From assembly GCA_907165065.1 (NCBI GenBank), contig OU015528.1, positions 49,281,515-49,345,514 of the forward strand: a stretch of DNA of 64,000 bases. Reading direction: 5' to 3'. The stretch is from Caprimulgus europaeus (lineage: Eukaryota; Chordata; Aves; Caprimulgiformes; Caprimulgidae). Made by a program: the position numbers and the translations under genes. Position 1 is the stretch's first letter. Every line of letters begins with the position of its first letter. This document shows, piece after piece, positions 62,367 through 64,000 of the stretch. The notes beneath the pieces are model-generated. The model was not told where the DNA came from. It worked only from the letters and a program-made list of their open reading frames with translations, and did not search any database.

Positions 62367-63138
62367 CTGGAAAAAAACAAAACAAAACCAGAAAACATGC
62401 CTTAAATTTATCTTGACAACTTCTTAATCTGAAAGATGGGGAAATGAGAGAGATGACTTTGGCAAAGGTCAGCGTTGGGCAGCTTTTAGCTCACACACCT
62501 TGGCACAGCCCTGTGCCACAGCTGGGACAGGATCCTCTGGAACTCAGCAAAAGAACAGTGGATGTGATTTGCAAGGCATTCTGCAAATCTGGTTTCAAGG
62601 CACTCTCTGCCCTGTTCTGCCAGTGTTACTCAGTCATGACCTGCTGCGCTGACCTGGGACTCCTTCCTGAAGGGCTGCTGCCACCAACGTGTGCAAGTGC
62701 AGTAGAGTCTGGGGGTCAGTGAAGGCAGACATGCAGAAAAAGCCATTTCACTTGCCAGCTTGAGTCATCTCCAAGATAGCTCAAAAGCAGCATACATGAA
62801 TGATCACCTGCCATTCTTACAGAATGGAAGTTACTTCTATCTTTTAGTTCCCAGTCCCTGTCCCTTTTGCCAGTCATCTTTTAACTGTGGGTGCCTGGGG
62901 GACTCTTTAAGAGAGAGGAGACAAGGATTAGTGCATTAAAAAGTGGGTCACCCCATTATAAGACCCTGCAGGGGAAGTACACACTATGTGAATTACTAAT
63001 ACTTGGGCATTTGAATAGATGAGTGGGAGCTGGTGTTTAATGCTGAAGTTCTTCTAGAGGTCATACCAGTGCCAGGAACACTTACAAACCCCAGTCAGAG
63101 GTTGTGCTAAAAAGCAGGTGGGAGGAAATCGTGCTCAC

Positions 63139-63262
63139 CATGCTTCTGTGTTCAATCTGTGGTCTCTCCAGGGCAATGGTGATGCAGTTCAGGAAGATGA
63201 AGGCCAGCACAACGTAGTCAAAGAGCTTGTGAGCAATGATGGTTTGGCAGAGGAGGCGAAAC
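63139..63262 (-). CDS. CACNA1I: CACNA1I exon: domain III S1 region
   Basis: First coding exon inside the window, 124 bases, entering with one base of a split codon. It reads [18 protein letters not shown] and on to [12 protein letters not shown], which is the pre-S1 segment and the S1 helix of domain III ([13 protein letters not shown]). The acceptor is TCTCTTGCAG and the donor is GTGAGC. The last codon is ATG (Met), where my recollection of the mammalian channel has Thr just before ERIFL. This is a small lineage change or polymorphism. Earlier exons are outside the window. Confidence 0.95.
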
Positions 63263-64000
63263 CTGCAAGAGATTTCTAGTAGGCACCTGTGTCTTGGGCA
63301 GAGCAAGGTTATGAGCTATGAGTACAGAGAATTGAGAAGTCTGCCCAAAACTGAGCTCTGACGTAGCAGCTTTCCTGTCACTGATGTCCCCTGCCATGGC
63401 AATATCCTAGAGTGGCCAATGGTCACACAGGGAGCCTGGAACAGAGGAAGGGCAGAGCAAGGAGTTGATCCATTGCCCCAGTTCCAGAGTGATTTTTCTA
63501 ACCACTACAGTTCTGTGCTCCTCTCTTGTCTGGTACAGAAGAGGCTGAGTTTCGGTTTTCCTCCCAAACTCATACTTTGTACCACCCCAGGGCAAGGAGG
63601 CCACATGCTGAAAGCTGGGGAGAGACAGGTAGGTTGGCATAGGTGTCACACAGAGCAAAGAGCTCTGCCTCATGACCTGTAACGAAACAACCTTATTTTC
63701 AACGAGTGATGCACATGGGTGAGAATACTGTTGGCTGGGGTACATGGACCTTTTACCTTGGTGGGAAAGACCCCTTTAGCAGGAAGAACTTATCCCCAGG
63801 TTCTTTTCTTTTCAGGCAAGAAGAATTCTAGTTTTGTCCTAAAAGGTGTGATAGGACTGCTGATAAATTGGTACTGGGACTGAAAATGAAATAGAGAGAC
63901 TGTTCTGGTACCAGGGGAGGGAATAACAGTATTATGGAGTTGTTAATAATATATTCCTTCTCCTTTTTGTTAATGTTAGTATTCCCTGCTTTGCTATAAA
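63263..64000 (-). other. CACNA1I intron, partial, to window edge
   Basis: Sequence upstream of the first exon seen here, with a CTTGCAG acceptor at its lower end. I find no exon of the II-III linker in it, so the preceding exon lies beyond the window. Confidence 0.75.

Larger units (their letters stand above)
37509..63262 (-). other. CACNA1I: CACNA1I gene, 3' half (Cav3.3 T-type calcium channel alpha-1I), 19 coding exons
   Basis: This is the pore-forming subunit of a low-voltage-activated (T-type) calcium channel in the plasma membrane, which in vertebrates supports burst firing in neurons. Nineteen exons with GT/AG borders and matching phases join into one frame of 1,082 residues plus TGA. 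Mammalian Cav3.3 is about 2,200 residues, so roughly the first half lies beyond the right edge. Seen in order: domain III S1 to S6, a basic III-IV linker, domain IV S1 to S6, and a long Ser-rich tail. The pore loops carry KDGW (III) and GDNW (IV), the two Asp of the T-type EEDD filter. Arginine-rich S4 helices are intact in both domains. The choice of CACNA1I over CACNA1G or 1H rests on the linker KKRRKAQRLPYY, the turret [15 protein letters not shown] and the C-terminal blocks. No stop or frameshift was seen. Introns under 1 kb that are not listed separately hold nothing recognisable. Confidence 0.97.

Noticed and set aside
1-64000. Search for CRISPR arrays, tRNA, rRNA and bacterial-type gene clusters
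   Set aside because: No regularly spaced repeats, cloverleaf genes or ribosomal RNA were seen. The window is vertebrate DNA.

Overview
This is vertebrate nuclear DNA, almost certainly from a bird. The coding exons sit in long introns with GT/AG splice sites. The interspersed repeats are CR1 non-LTR retrotransposons, recognised by their reverse-transcriptase open frame and by 3' tails of the ATTCTRTGA type. There are also two solo-LTR-like blocks. No bacterial-type operon, tRNA, rRNA or CRISPR was found.

Right part (37.5-63.3 kb, minus strand): the 3' half of CACNA1I, the gene for the T-type voltage-gated calcium channel alpha-1I subunit (Cav3.3). Nineteen coding exons could be placed to the base. 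All have consistent phases and together they encode 1,082 residues plus a stop codon. They cover domain III from S1, the III-IV linker, all of domain IV, and the whole cytoplasmic tail. The 5' half lies beyond the right edge. The paralogue call (CACNA1I, not CACNA1G or CACNA1H) rests on the III-IV linker, the domain III turret with its N-x-T/S sites, the tail blocks and the last residues (SKRNR against SKRKR in mammals). The largest repeat is a 5'-truncated CR1 lying antisense in one intron (about 57.09-58.36 kb).

Left part (0-37.5 kb): no intact gene. At 2.15-2.64 kb on the plus strand there is a decayed exon whose three reading frames, read in order, resemble the C-terminal part of mammalian ENTHD1. 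In mammals ENTHD1 is the next gene and converges on CACNA1I, so both similarity and gene order point to an ENTHD1 pseudogene with several frameshifts. The rest is intergenic DNA with four CR1 fragments, an LTR at 7.79-8.34 kb, an avian-type solo LTR at 18.57-19.14 kb, simple repeats, and some AT-rich unique blocks that could be conserved non-coding elements.

How the parts relate: CACNA1I is transcribed right to left and ends at 37.5 kb. The ENTHD1 remnant reads left to right. The roughly 35 kb between them is the convergent intergenic space, with the CACNA1I 3' UTR on its right edge. I saw no convincing new protein-coding system. The best items for follow-up are the apparent loss of ENTHD1, a tandem NAGNAG acceptor in the CACNA1I tail, and one isolated exon-like block at 9.69 kb.
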